From NCBI GenBank assembly GCA_020809705.1, contig CP085831.1, positions 1,426,001 to 1,490,000 of the forward strand: 64,000 bases of DNA, written 5' to 3'. Position 1 is the stretch's first letter, and the number at the start of each line of letters is the position of its first letter. The stretch is from Calonectria ilicicola (Eukaryota; Ascomycota; Sordariomycetes; Hypocreales; Nectriaceae). Made by a program: the position numbers and the translations under genes. Below, one piece after another: positions 43,295-54,700 of the stretch. The notes beneath the pieces were generated by a model. That model saw only the letters and a list, made by a program, of their open reading frames with translations, was not told where the DNA came from and did no database searches.

Positions 43295-43603
43295 TTGAAA
43301 TTTTGTAGAATGTAAATGACTGTACCGTTTGTATTAGCAGACCTGTTTGTAAACTCATGATTTTTAAATAACATGAACCAAGAAAGCAAAGTTGAAATGA
43401 TATTATTAGTGTTCGAAATTCAGTCTATTGTCATTGTTTCAATCTCGATCGTATAAATAACATGTAGTTGATGTTTGCGCCATAACCGTCCAGAAAATTA
43501 AAATCGTTACTGTAGAATAATTTCAAGTTGATAAACGCCTTTCCATTCTAAACAATGCTGTTGTTATGCTAGCTGGCAGCTAGGACTTGATTCTTTCTAT
43601 GAG

Positions 43604-44860
43604 CTAAATTGCCGATCTTATTGTACGAAGCCTGCGGAGCAGTTGCTTAAAGTGATCCATCAAAATTTCATTCTCCTCCTCCAGCTCTCGAACACAGAGC
43701 ACTGCTTCGTGGAGTACCTCGGCCTTATTCATCTTGCCTTCCCGATTTGTTCCTGGGCCGGTCTCAGCTGAGTCTCCAGATGTTGGCGAGTTGGCTGAGC
43801 CATCCTGTTGCAGTTGACTGTTTTGGGATCGTTTCCGTGCCTCCATTAGATCCCGTAACGCGTCAAACTTCTCGTTTAGGCCTGCACGATACCGTCTCTC
43901 TATGTGATAATGTGCTCTCTGGCGCTTGGGAGGCCGTGAGGATGGAGCACGTGTGGGTTCCTTTGACCCCGCCAGTTTCGGCTCATGCTTGATTTGTGAC
44001 TGCTGTGCCTGCGGAATGAAGCAGGTGGCGGATTTATTTACTGCCTGGCCGTCATCATCCGATGGGGTTTGGGAAAGCAGCCAGGTGTCCGTCATGTCGG
44101 TTGAAATGCTCCATACGGGTGGCGTGCCGGAGTTTGGGTTATTAAACATTGGAGGAGTAGGATATGATGATGACGACGAAAATGGTACTGAGGGACAATT
44201 CATGGTGTCATTGTGCTGATCGCTGCCAAGAGCGGCCTCGAATGATTCAAAGCTGGTGAAGTCGGTATGCAGGGCATAACCCATCTCCGCTTCAACTAAT
44301 CCGCCATCTGCAGACATGGAGGAAATTCCGTGGTTATTAAATGTGGGAGTTGCTGATCCGTCCTGTTTTATAGCGAGCCAACTCGGTGTAGGATCCAGAT
44401 TGAAGGTATCTCCAAGAGACAAGTCGTCTCTGAGAACAGCATCTAGTATCATGTCGTCATCGCAGGGAGCAGGAGGCGTGATCTCGCTTCTTGCGGAGTT
44501 TTGATCTGATGCAGCGGACCCGGCATGGGTCATCTGCCTTAGAACCTGCGTTGGCTGGCGTTGCTGTTCGGTAGCCAACTCCGCAATGTGACACCAGGAG
44601 CTGCCTGGGCGGAACATTTCGAGATCAATATCGTCATTGGACAAGAGGACCTGCAGTGAGGCCACCAACTTGTCCCTCCTGTTGGAAGTGCGGGATTCAT
44701 CATTGGTGCACATGGTTGGCAACTGGCCAAGGAACTTAGGACAATCAATAATAGGGTGGGCTCGGGAACTTGTGATGGGTGCTTTTTTGCGTGTAAGCAG
44801 GCACCCCGAATAGAACATATATTCATATATTCTTGCCACCCTGCGCCAAGTGAGAGGCAT
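43604..44860 (-). CDS. bHLH transcription factor, cluster regulator candidate
   Basis: A 418-aa single-exon protein if started at 44860; an internal ATG at 44713 (MCTNDESRTSN) would give 369 aa and looks like an equally good start. The C terminus carries a bHLH domain: basic region HYHIERRYRAGLNEKFDAL (from residue about 315), a variable loop rich in Ser/Gly/Asn, then KMNKAEVLHEAVLCVRELEEEN and a basic tail. The Tyr in ERRYR marks the SREBP-like class, which binds both E-boxes and non-E-box sites. The middle is acidic and Ser/Pro-rich, suggesting activation regions. No transmembrane segment, so it is not a membrane-tethered SREBP. Lying between FAS beta and the exporter, it is the only regulator inside the cluster. 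Confidence 0.9.
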   Translation of the reverse strand: MPLTWRRVARIYEYMFYSGCLLTRKKAPITSSRAHPIIDCPKFLGQLPTMCTNDESRTSNRRDKLVASLQVLLSNDDIDLEMFRPGSSWCHIAELATEQQRQPTQVLRQMTHAGSAASDQNSARSEITPPAPCDDDMILDAVLRDDLSLGDTFNLDPTPSWLAIKQDGSATPTFNNHGISSMSADGGLVEAEMGYALHTDFTSFESFEAALGSDQHNDTMNCPSVPFSSSSSYPTPPMFNNPNSGTPPVWSISTDMTDTWLLSQTPSDDDGQAVNKSATCFIPQAQQSQIKHEPKLAGSKEPTRAPSSRPPKRQRAHYHIERRYRAGLNEKFDALRDLMEARKRSQNSQLQQDGSANSPTSGDSAETGPGTNREGKMNKAEVLHEAVLCVRELEEENEILMDHFKQLLRRLRTIRSAI

Positions 44861-45144
44861 CTTTACGATTCACGTTTCGACATCCGGACTCCCAGGGGGC
44901 CTGACTGCCCTGGACTAGCAATCCTAGCGTTGCATTAGGAGCCTTAAAGTTCACTGGGGGTGGGGGAGTGGACCGTGTGTACTTTTTTGGCTGTGTCTGT
45001 ACGGCATAGACGGCTTGCCATTATCTGCACAACGGAGCTTCTGTAGGCATTAAGCCGAAGTCACGCGATTTTCTATATATCAAAAAAGTCTTTTCCCCAA
45101 TTTTTGGGTAGTGAGAATTGATACAGGCTCTGTGGGGAAAAGCC

Positions 45145-45150
45145 CACGTG
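45145..45150. promoter_or_regulatory. E-box CACGTG
   Basis: Second perfect E-box of the cluster, in the divergent spacer between the bHLH gene and the exporter; a position fit for autoregulation. Confidence 0.35.
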
Positions 45151-45510
45151 TAGGATGTTCCATCTATACCCGCCGGGATTAAGGGGGGTTTTGTTCTACC
45201 TGCCCATCTCGTCTTCCGAACATGGCGTATTCAGGTGGGTGCGAAATGTATTAAGCTTTCCAAGGGAGGTATGGAAGGGATTGGAGGACCCCTTACGAAA
45301 CACAGCCGCGGGAGGATCCTCATTAGAAGCAGAAATGCCTTGCCACATATGCCAATCGCATGCACGACGACGATAAAGTTTGCAAACCCGAACATGGCCA
45401 TCATCATGGCGCAAACATACATCTGGAAGGTCTCGGTACGACTGTCACCTTGTTTAAATTCAATGCCGCATAGCCAAGCGCGGCACGAGCCATACGGGTC
45501 GTCGGCCTGG

Positions 45511-45522
45511 GTGGTGCCACCC
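45511..45522. promoter_or_regulatory. Cluster motif GTGGTGCCACCC
   Basis: Identical 12 bp to the site in front of the FAS beta gene. It lies 416 bp before the MFS ATG and 651 bp before the bHLH start. Confidence 0.5.
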
Positions 45523-45937
45523 CCCCTGCTTCCCTCCATCTCGGGATAGGACCGGTTCCGCGGCACTCGAGTGCAACGTGTGGAGGCGATGCCACCAATG
45601 AACGACAGCCGGCCCGTCTTGTGGTGCTGGAGCGACTTCCGGGTGTTGTCTGGCCTATGCCTGTCCTATGCCTGTCTCATGCCTGTCAACCCCAGGATGA
45701 CATGGCCGACAACGCGAATATTACCCGATGAAAAAACTTTATTCTCGTGGGTGGGAAGTTTTAGCGTCCTTTTGTGCCCCTGGGCAGTGGTGGTGGTGGT
45801 GGTGTTGTATGCGTTTGGGAACCCATGATGTGGCCATGATCGGTTTCATGGCCCAAGGTGCTGGCACAGGTGGTTGTAACAAGGCCCAGTAATGATAAGG
45901 CGTGGCATGTCCCTTGAGTTATAATGATCGGTCCGAA

Positions 45938-48046
45938 ATGGCCACATGCACAGCGAGTAGTCGGTCAACAGCAACCATGGACACCCATCTGAGCTCTAGC
46001 TCTTCAATCCAGCTAAACCACCACCAGCACCAGCTTGACCCATCACCAAAACACACTATGGACGAGAAGAACGTCACAGCCACCGGCACCGACCAACACG
46101 AGATTTTGGAGACTCCAAGCACTCAATCAGCCGCGGCTGACGAGCATGCATATCCCAGCGCCTCCAAGGCCGCAGTTGTCATTCTGTCGTTGTTCATGGG
46201 CGTCCTTCTCGTCGCGCTAGATCAGACCATTATCGGGACCGCCATTCCCACAATAACTGACGAGTTCCAGAGCCTAGGCGATGTCGGGTGGTATGGAAGC
46301 GCATACATGTTGACAAGCACTGGTGAGGCGCGCCTTTTACCCGTAAAATACCGAGGTGAACAAGAAGACACTGACGGCGTGCCCGGCAGCCCTGCAGCCC
46401 AGCTTTGGACGCATCTACAAGACATTTAATGTGAGCCAATCAAATGAGCTAGGGGCAACGCAGAATATAAGCTAACGCAATGGGGTTTCCTATGTAGGTC
46501 AAATACAGCTTCTTGGCCGCCATTTTCTGGTTCGAAGTGGGATCATTGATTTGCGGAGTAGCCCCCTCAAGCACTGCACTTATTGTGGGAAGGTGTGTTC
46601 TAGATTTCCCCACGGCGGATCACTTGGATAAATGATTCAAGGGGGAGGCTGACATCGTCCCAGGGCTGTTGCCGGAGTGGGAGTGTCCGGCATTTTCTCA
46701 GGCACCCTGGTCATTATCTCGTTTACGCGTATGTTGGCCACGATAGCAACTATCTATACCAAGGTTTTACGACTTACATGTGGTGTTTTTTTTAGTTCCT
46801 CTGCCAAAACGCCCGCTGGCTCTCGGTCTTTTCGGTGCCGTGTGGGCTTTTGCCTTTGTGGTTGGCCCGTTGCTGGGCGGCGCCTTTACCGACCACGTCT
46901 CATGGAGGTGGTGCTTCTACATCAAGTAAGCACCCCCATTTTCTTAATATGCCAAGTCGATATCTAACTACTGGGTTTCACAATAGCCTTCCAATTGGCG
47001 CTGTGTCTGCTGGGGTTGTCTTTTTCATGCTTAAACCCCCTCAAGGTCTTCAAAACAACCGCGCTAAAAAGAGTGTCTTGGCCCGGATCCTCGAACTGGA
47101 TCTGCTTGGCGCCAGTCTAGTTCTCCCTGCAATCGTTTGCTTGCTCCTTGCCCTACAGTGGGGAGGCACCAAGTATGCCTGGAATAGCGCTCGGATCATT
47201 GGCCTCTTTGTTGGCTGGGGAGTCCTGACCATGCTCTTTATCGTCTCCCAATTTTGGCTCGGAGAAAAAGCCACCTTACCGCCCCGCATTATTGGCCAGC
47301 GTTCAGTTGCATCCGCTTGCGTCTTCACTCTATTCTTTGGTGGGTCTTGCTTTCTGCTCATGTACTACCTGCCCATCTACTTCCAGAGTATCAAGAATTC
47401 GGCTGCAACCATGTCTGGTATCCAGATGCTGCCTCTTTTACTGCCAACTGTCATATCCTCGGCCATACTAGGTGGCGTCGTGTCCAAGATTGGATACTAC
47501 ACTCCGTTTTTAATTGCCAGTACCGCCATCATGGCTATTGGCGTCGGCATGCTAACCACGTATTCGGTCCACATATCCACCGGAAAGTGGATTGGCTACC
47601 AAATTCTAGCGGGCGCTGGGCTGGGTGCTGGTTTCCAGTTGCCGATGGCTGCTGTACAAACTGTTCTCTCCCAGGACGATATTCCCATTGGCTCTGCTTG
47701 CATCGTCTTCTCTCAGAGCCTCGGTGGTGCAATATTTATCTCAGTTGGCCAATCCATTTTCCAGAACGGACTGTTAAAGGCCCTGAAAAAGCTTGCGCCG
47801 TCTGTCGACTCCACCCTAATCCTTAACGCTGGTGCAACAGAACTTCGCAGTGCTCTTGCTGGGGCAGGTCAGCTTGATCAGCTATCAGCCGTGATAGAGG
47901 CGTATATGGAAGGTCTGCAAGATACTTTTCGTGTTTCACTAGCTCTGGCTGTGGCAGCTTTTGTGGCCAGCTTATTCCTTGAATGGAGAAGTGTCAAAGA
48001 AGGAGAATGTGAAAAGTCCGAAACGCCGGTATCGATGATGGCTTAA
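45938..48046 (+). CDS. MFS drug:H+ antiporter-like exporter (DHA2, 14 TM)
   Basis: Six exons restore a 591-aa protein: 45938-46322, 46390-46430, 46498-46592, 46664-46728, 46796-46925 and 46987-48046. The junctions were fixed by family motifs: [14 protein letters not shown] in TM1, [21 protein letters not shown] across introns 1-2, [13 protein letters not shown], then [16 protein letters not shown] and WRWCFYINLPIGA. The N terminus is a long polar cytosolic tail. DHA2 exporters of this type typically pump out secondary metabolites, giving self-resistance. The first ATG in frame is 45938; 45977 and 46058 are alternatives, and an upstream in-frame GTG at 45902 is not used in fungi. Its place in the cluster supports export of the NRPS product. 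Confidence 0.9.
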
Positions 48047-49997
48047 AGCTTTCCGGGCGTCTGAGTTGCTTCTCCTAGTCTCGTTGCGGGTAGTGGTTTA
48101 TCGCATGTAACGGTTTGCTCGGTTATCCAGCACCACTAGAGTCTATTTGGGCAAATGACGCTTTTTACACCGCATTAATTGATGCTAGGAAACTCTTCAC
48201 ACTCCATAGTGCAGCCTCAAATAATAAAGCCAAATTTACAATTGAGGTCAACCAATTCACCTTTGCCATCTTTCCCTTCCCACTGGGGAGTAATCCCGAC
48301 CCTTGCAACACAACCAAGTGACGGGTCAACCCGAGGACGAATCCAATTGAACGGAACATTCCGTCGCCTAATTTTTGCAACAGAGATTGACAAGGATATT
48401 ACCATTCTAGGGTTAGCGTAAGGAGGAACAAGATTTACGAAAACTCTTCAAAGGCCCGTGCTTAATTTGAACGGTCCAACAAGCAAAGGTACAATTAGAT
48501 TATTTTGCAAAATGTCCTAGGCTATTAGATCATTCAAGAATTTTTATGAATCATAATGAACCACAATGCTACATATGGTAGGTAAATTCGGTCCGATGGA
48601 ATCTTGCTCCCGATTCAGTAGCGGCCGCGCGGCATGGGCCGACAGAGATACACGTAATAAAGATGCGGCGAAGTAATCAAAGTCTATCTGTAACACGATC
48701 ACACTCGATATAAAGTTAATAACACTCACCCAGCGCGGAACGGGCGGCGTATAATACAAGGAACCTCTTTGAGAACCTCAAGACATTGTTGAGCTCAAAC
48801 ATGAGAGCCACCTGAATTAGCGGATGCAAACCGGGAGACAATTTTATTTTCTGCTTGAAAGAGCAACGAACTTGAATGTTTTGATACGAATCTCATGTTG
48901 GTGTGCGGGCACCTTGCCCTACAACGCCAACGGGTATTATTTATTTTGAATCCACCTCATTGACCGATTAATGATAGTAGCGGCACTGTTTTTTTTTTTT
49001 TTTTTTTTTGAGACTTTAGTTGCACTGCTTGTATATCCGCACTTAGTGTTATCAATTCTTGGTGACCAGTGTAGGTCCCACCCCCACATCACGGGCGGCC
49101 ATGAATGCAAAGCCGTAGCGCATCACACAACTAAGAAACAGAACCATAGTAACGGTGCTAGCGGGGGAAAAAGTGTTGGCGGACTATCTTTTACACTTAA
49201 GCTTTATTCTTGGGGTAGATCCATTAGTTTGCAATTGTATGCTGCACCTTGTCAACACGAAGCAAAACGAGAGAGATTGTCTCCAGGGTATGCTAGCTAA
49301 CTGCTCACCGTTTTTTTTCTTCCATTCTTTTTTTAGGGTTGAGCGATGAGCCTCAATCGGCTTCGTCGGTACTGAGGGCTGTGTCCGAAGTATGTTTGAA
49401 CACTAATTGACCCGTATTGAGCCTAGCAGGTTTAGATCCAAAAACGCCGCGAATTCATAAGTCATAGTCCGATGAATCCGAGAAATAGCACTAGTACCAA
49501 ATAGTTACGAATGGCCCAACCATTGATTCTCTGGACATTATTGCATAGAAGATACGTCATCTGAAGGATGATGTAGCAGGCCATAACGCTCGAGTCATCA
49601 ACACTTTGACCCATGTAAAAGAACAATCTCCGATAGAATTGCGACCACGGACCTACCCACAGACTATTCAAGACTTGACTGACATTTAACGTTTAGATTT
49701 TCTTGACAAGTCTTCCCCCGCTTTTTTAAAATAGATTGCTATTAACGAGTGAGTGAATGATGATGATATTTAACGCCGGGACGTTCCTATAAGAGGCCAA
49801 AGGGCGCAAAAAAAGTGAGCGGATGTTGGTCGGATACTCACATTAATATACCCTGTAGTTTAAAAGACACACTGAATTTCATGACGTTGTGAGAATATTA
49901 TGAATACAAGCAACAAGTGTATCTACATCTTCTAGCAATCTAATACCGTTGCATGACTAATTTCTAACGATAATTCTTCTAATTCTACACGTTTCCC
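48047..49997. other. Long intergenic stretch, no gene seen
   Basis: About 1.95 kb with only short unsupported frames. A run of 21 T residues lies at 48989-49009 and shorter T-runs near 49309-49335. No inverted repeats or transposon remnants were noticed. This is the widest gap inside the cluster. Confidence 0.5.
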
Positions 49998-50933
49998 CTA
50001 CTTTTGAAAGACTGACGCTTCCCACACTCCCCGTATCTCTTCAGCAACAAGCGCTGGCTCTGTAGCAATAACAGCATGTCCGCTCTTGGTGGCTTGAACA
50101 AAGCGACCATTGGCGGAGAGACGAAGTTGTTGCATTTGTAAAGTACGGTCGAAAACGTTGAAGCGGTGAGCAAGAAAGTCCTCCAGTGCGGCACGCTCCC
50201 TTTTGGTCCGACCGTGGTCTTCCTGGGCCGCGGCCAGAAGTAAACGAAAGTCGCGGCTGGAATCGCCTCGGATAACAGTGACTGGTTTCATACCCAGCGG
50301 TTGTGTTTCAAGCTGGTTACGTTCCCCGAGAGCATCTGAGCTGTCGAGTAACCAGTCCTGTTCGTGCTCGGCCGTCGTGGCAGCTGTGGCGGTATTGCCG
50401 TCCATAGCCAAACGAGCCATCTCTTCGGGCGTGAACTCATTCACTTTTGTGAGTCCAATGATGTCAAAGTAGCTGCGATCCCCACAAAGGGTGCGATTGG
50501 CATCAAACGGCACATCAAGTTTGCGATGTGTGTTTTCTTGGTTGGCATCGACGAGGACCAAGCCGGCAATAGCTTCAGGCCCAGCTGCTGCAAGGAATTC
50601 ACGCACAATAATCCCGCCATATGAGTGAGCAGCTAAGATATATGGTGGCTCTATTTTGGACGCCCGTAGCACATCTAGCAACTCTGCTGCCATGTTGGCT
50701 GCCGAGCGGGGTTTTCGAGACGGTGGGCTTAACCCATAGCCAGCTCTGTCATATCGATAACTCCGAATGCGCTCGTCTAGAAGTCTCTGAACAGCCGCCC
50801 AGCTGGCACTACTCACACCGAGTCCGGCTTCCATAATGACTACTGGTTCACCAGGACGTCGCGGTGCACCGCCTGGATAAAGGGCAAGTCGCACCCCACT
50901 GGTGCCTTGACAAACGAGACCGTTTCCAGGCAT
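49998..50933 (-). CDS. Alpha/beta hydrolase
   Basis: A 311-aa single-exon protein of the alpha/beta-hydrolase fold. The nucleophile elbow is AAHSYGG (Ser104), preceded by the oxyanion region VIMEAGLG and the typical YDRAGYGLS strand-loop; the LVLVDANQEN strand gives acid candidates, and the His is in KSGHAVIA near the C terminus. There is no signal peptide, so it is cytosolic. In metabolite clusters such enzymes hydrolyse acyl or peptide esters, release chains from carrier proteins, or edit stalled intermediates. Because the NRPS has no thioesterase, a type II editing or acyl-release role between FAS and NRPS is attractive but unproven. It is divergent from the FAS alpha gene and shares its promoter region. 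Confidence 0.88.
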   Translation of the reverse strand: MPGNGLVCQGTSGVRLALYPGGAPRRPGEPVVIMEAGLGVSSASWAAVQRLLDERIRSYRYDRAGYGLSPPSRKPRSAANMAAELLDVLRASKIEPPYILAAHSYGGIIVREFLAAAGPEAIAGLVLVDANQENTHRKLDVPFDANRTLCGDRSYFDIIGLTKVNEFTPEEMARLAMDGNTATAATTAEHEQDWLLDSSDALGERNQLETQPLGMKPVTVIRGDSSRDFRLLLAAAQEDHGRTKRERAALEDFLAHRFNVFDRTLQMQQLRLSANGRFVQATKSGHAVIATEPALVAEEIRGVWEASVFQK

Positions 50934-51222
50934 TTTTGGAGAATTTTGGGATTAAATTAATTGAAGATTAAAGATGATTGAGAATTTCAGAGGGAGATAG
51001 AGAGATGATGCGGGAAATAGATGTGAACGCTCTGTGTAGATTAACAGCCTGCTTGATATTGGCCAGTTCTTGTTGAGTATTGAATCGTCAAGTATGAATC
51101 CCGTGAAACAACCAACAAATAATTTTGCTATGTTTTTCTTTGGACCGAATTTGTCTTGTTGCATTATGATCAGGATCATGTATGCAGGGCCGATTAGAAA
51201 GAGTGAGGGGACCATTGACGGG

Positions 51223-51249
51223 GTGGCGCCACCACCCTGGTGCCACACC
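51223..51249. promoter_or_regulatory. Tandem cluster motifs (GTGGCGCCAC and TGGTGCCAC)
   Basis: Two copies of GTGGYGCCAC-type sites with centres about 14 bp apart. The first is a perfect palindrome. They lie about 290 bp before the hydrolase ATG and about 520 bp before the FAS alpha ATG. Confidence 0.5.
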
Positions 51250-51494
51250 CACCAACACCACTTCCAGGAATACTCGATCCTTAATCACTCTGGGGGTGTT
51301 GAGCTGCGCTTGGCGGTACGGAACACGCTTGAAATATTGAAGCCATGTCCGGAGCTAGTGCACGATTGGCTTTGCAAGGCCATGTTGGACGATACTGCAG
51401 TGTGAAGCCAAGCGAGAGCCAAGACAGCAATCGCCCCGCAGGTAGTTCCACCCATGAACCGGGATGCCTTCTCTGCCTTGCACCAAACTCAATC

Positions 51495-51500
51495 CACGTG
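51495..51500. promoter_or_regulatory. E-box CACGTG
   Basis: Third perfect E-box in a cluster spacer, about 270 bp upstream of the FAS alpha start codon. Confidence 0.35.
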
Positions 51501-51769
51501 GTGCGATCAGGATACGACCACTGCCGCGCATTGCTAATTGAGTTTCGGATCCAAACCGCGGGTTTCGTGCGGCCACGAGTGAGTGGTAGCACTCGCTAAC
51601 ATGGAGGACACATTCCAGAAGAGTATAGCGCAGTGCGGCGAATCTGACCTGTAAATGCAAAAAGGATAGGAGTAAAAGCAGCAAATCGGAACTATTTTCA
51701 ATATCAATTATTCTTTTTCATAGATCCTCTTGTCGCTAGTATTCTGTGTATCACAATCACATTGCAATC

Positions 51770-54700
51770 ATGGGGGGTGAAACAGACAAGCGCAGCGCGC
51801 TCATGGATGAGTTGACGTACGAGATGGTTTTGACTCTGCTTGAGTACGTTGACCTTCATCTTTGAACTTGGCCTAATAAGCACTAACAAAATATTCACAG
51901 GCACCAGTTTTCCTCGCCGGTTCAATGGTACGTTTACCTGTCATTTCTCAGCCTGAATGCGACCAGAGTGGCTCATCATGCCCCTTACACAGGATTGCTA
52001 CGCAGGATACTCTGCTCGACATGGACCATGTGCAGAGGTACCTTGAAGTCGGCCCTGCCAACACACTTACCTCCATGCTGAAGAAGACCCTTGCTCAGAA
52101 AGCCAAGAAGGGGGGTTCTAAGGAGGAACCAACATGCTTGACCTGCACAGAGGAGTTTGCCGACATCAACAAGCCAGTGGACGAAGAGCCCGAGGAAGAA
52201 GATGAAGCCGGTGCAGAAACCACTGAAATACAGCCAGCTGTAGTTGCAGCTCCTCAGCCTGCCCCTGTGGCACCGGCCAATACTCCGGTTGCCGCCCCGA
52301 GGGCCGCTGTGTCTGTCGAGATAGAAGATGCGCCAGTTGTCGCTCTAGACGCGCTAATGGCCATTGTGGCATCAGGGTTGAAGTCATCCAAGGCCAACGT
52401 CAACACCAGCCAGTCGATTAAGTTACTAGCTAAAGGTAATTAGCTTCACGTCTAGAACACCTTCGCTTATGATACACCTTGCTAAATCTAAATGCTACAG
52501 GTCGATCCGCGCTCCAGAATGAAATTATCGGAAACTTGGCAGCCGAGTTTGGTGAACTCCCAGATGCGGCAGAGGAGACAGCACTCGTGGATTTAGGTCA
52601 AGCACTACAGAGAACATTTAGAGGAAAGATTGGGTCCTATTTGCATGAATGGTTGACGAACAAGATTTCTGCCAAGTTCGCGCCTTCAGTTACTGTCTCC
52701 AAAATCCGAGCTCATTTGCGAAACTCTTTCGGTCTGAAAGAGAACCGCCAGAGTAGCGTCCTAATTTCAGCAGACATCAACGAAATTCCCTCTCGTCTAG
52801 ACGAGGGCGAATCTTGGAACACAATTAACCGTTGGGCCGACGCATATATGAGAGAGCATGGGTTGGAACGAGCCCAGGACAATGCCGGCTCAAATGATGC
52901 CATGGGTCCGAGCGACGCCCAACAGACCTTTAACAGCCCTCAACTTGCCAAGCTTGGCCAAGATTTGGCGGACCTTATGGCAAAACACTTCAAGTCCAAT
53001 GACAGCACAGAGTCGGATTCCTCTGTCGATCAAGTTGACACGGAAACTCAGGAAACAATGGAGCGCATGGTCAGTGAACTTGGCGAAGAGTTCATCTCTG
53101 GAATTAAGCCATATTTCCGTCCCGAGCTGGTCTACAAGTACGAATCTGGTTGGAATTGGGCGGTACAGGATCTTTACGTCACTCTGTCCAAAATTATTTC
53201 TCTCGCAGCCACTGTGGCTCACGAAGATATGCACTCCCTGGTCGTTTCAGCTTCGCAAAGGATTCGCGATCGCATCACTCCCCGAGTCGTTCGATGCGCT
53301 GAATACCTCTTGGACAAATGGCAGAGGCAGAAGGAACAACCATGTGCCAAGTATTGTGTGACACTTTTGGAGGAACTATTAGCTGAAGACTCGTCCCGAC
53401 AACAGGCCTCTGCAAACCTTGGTGCTCGCATGGTACCGCGCAGCTTCATCACAGATGATGGAGACATCGTTTGTGAGGAAATTCCCTCTGAGAAGCTAAT
53501 TGGGCTTGGAGACGAAACATCATCTTGGGATGTTGTCGGGTCATCATGCTCCTCTTCTGAGGTTGGCCTGCAAAAGACTCCTTCGTCCTGCTCTACCAGC
53601 ACGGATCTTACCGCTCCTCGAGTGTGCACGAAACAGGGACCCAGCGATTGGAAAACAGATGTCGAGCTGACCACTCAGCTTCATGAGGCCCGATTGGGAC
53701 TAAAGAGCTCGGCCAGTTGCCCTGTTCCAGGAACTGTTTTGATCATTGGAGCTGGAAAAAAGTCGATTGGCTTTCACGTGGTTGGCCAGTTGCTCGAACT
53801 TGGATGCCGTGTTGCTCTCTGCACCACTCGTCTCACGCCTTCAAACAGAAGGCTATACTCTCAGCTTTATGCTGAAGTCGCTAAACCTGGAGCCGAGCTG
53901 GTCTTGCTTCCATTCAACCAAGGCAGTGTGAAGGATGTTACGAACTTGGTAGACTATATTAACGGTCCTCTCGGATGGGAAATTGACCACTTAGTCCCAT
54001 TTGCCGCGCTTCCCGAACTGGGAAAGACGATGGAGGACTTGGGTCCAACATCGGAGCTCGCACATCGCATCATGTTGACTAATACACTGAGACTCATCGG
54101 AGCCATCGCTGCCTCAAAGAGACGCCGCGAGGTTCTCAACCACTGTACTCAAGTCATCCTCCCTCTTTCCTCAAATAATGGACAAATAGGTGGTGATGGA
54201 CTTTATGTCGAGTCCAAGATTGGCCTGGAAGCCATCTTGACCAAGTGGCATTGTGAGGCTTGGTCCGAGTCCATCTCTCTTTGCGCCGCCAAAATGGGTT
54301 GGACAAGAGGCACCGCGCTGATGGAATTCCACGATGGCCTTGCCGCAGAGGCAGAGAAGAGGCTTGGAATCAGGACCTTTTCTTCTCATGAGATGGCTGA
54401 ACTATTAATCTCCACAATGACGCTTGACTTGCTTGAGGCCAGCAGTTTGCAGCCACTTCTTTGTGACTTTGGTGGTGGCATGCAATCTGTTCAAGATCTG
54501 AGCAAATCCATGAATGAGATGCGATCCGGGCTGGAAACGGCTGCCGGAGTGAAGAAGCGACTGAAGCAGGAGGCTGAAAATGACAAGGCGACTGCTTCCA
54601 CCCGCTCATCAGCAGCCAAATCAAATGCCACATTCGAACCAAGAGCCAAAATCCGGAGCCAGGTTCCTAACTTGCCGGAAAGATACGAGGACGCAGTACC

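Larger units (their letters stand above)
44861..45937. promoter_or_regulatory. Divergent promoter of bHLH and MFS genes
   Basis: About 1.08 kb with no convincing coding frame. It contains an E-box CACGTG (45145-45150) and the cluster motif GTGGTGCCACCC (45511-45522), with a weaker GATGCCACCAATG at about 45588-45600. A short GGT repeat lies near 45787-45804. Confidence 0.45.
50934..51769. promoter_or_regulatory. Divergent promoter of hydrolase and FAS alpha genes
   Basis: An 836-bp head-to-head spacer. GTGGCGCCACC (51223-51233, a perfect 10-bp palindrome core) and TGGTGCCACACC (51238-51249) lie side by side, giving the densest group of the cluster motif. An E-box CACGTG is at 51495-51500. No coding potential supported. 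Confidence 0.5.

Noticed and set aside
45235..45549. Frames in the bHLH/MFS spacer
   Set aside because: Low-quality composition, overlapping on both strands, no motif; better read as promoter.
48989..49009. Run of 21 T as a retroposon tail
   Set aside because: No target duplication or coding remnant next to it; a simple homopolymer is enough.
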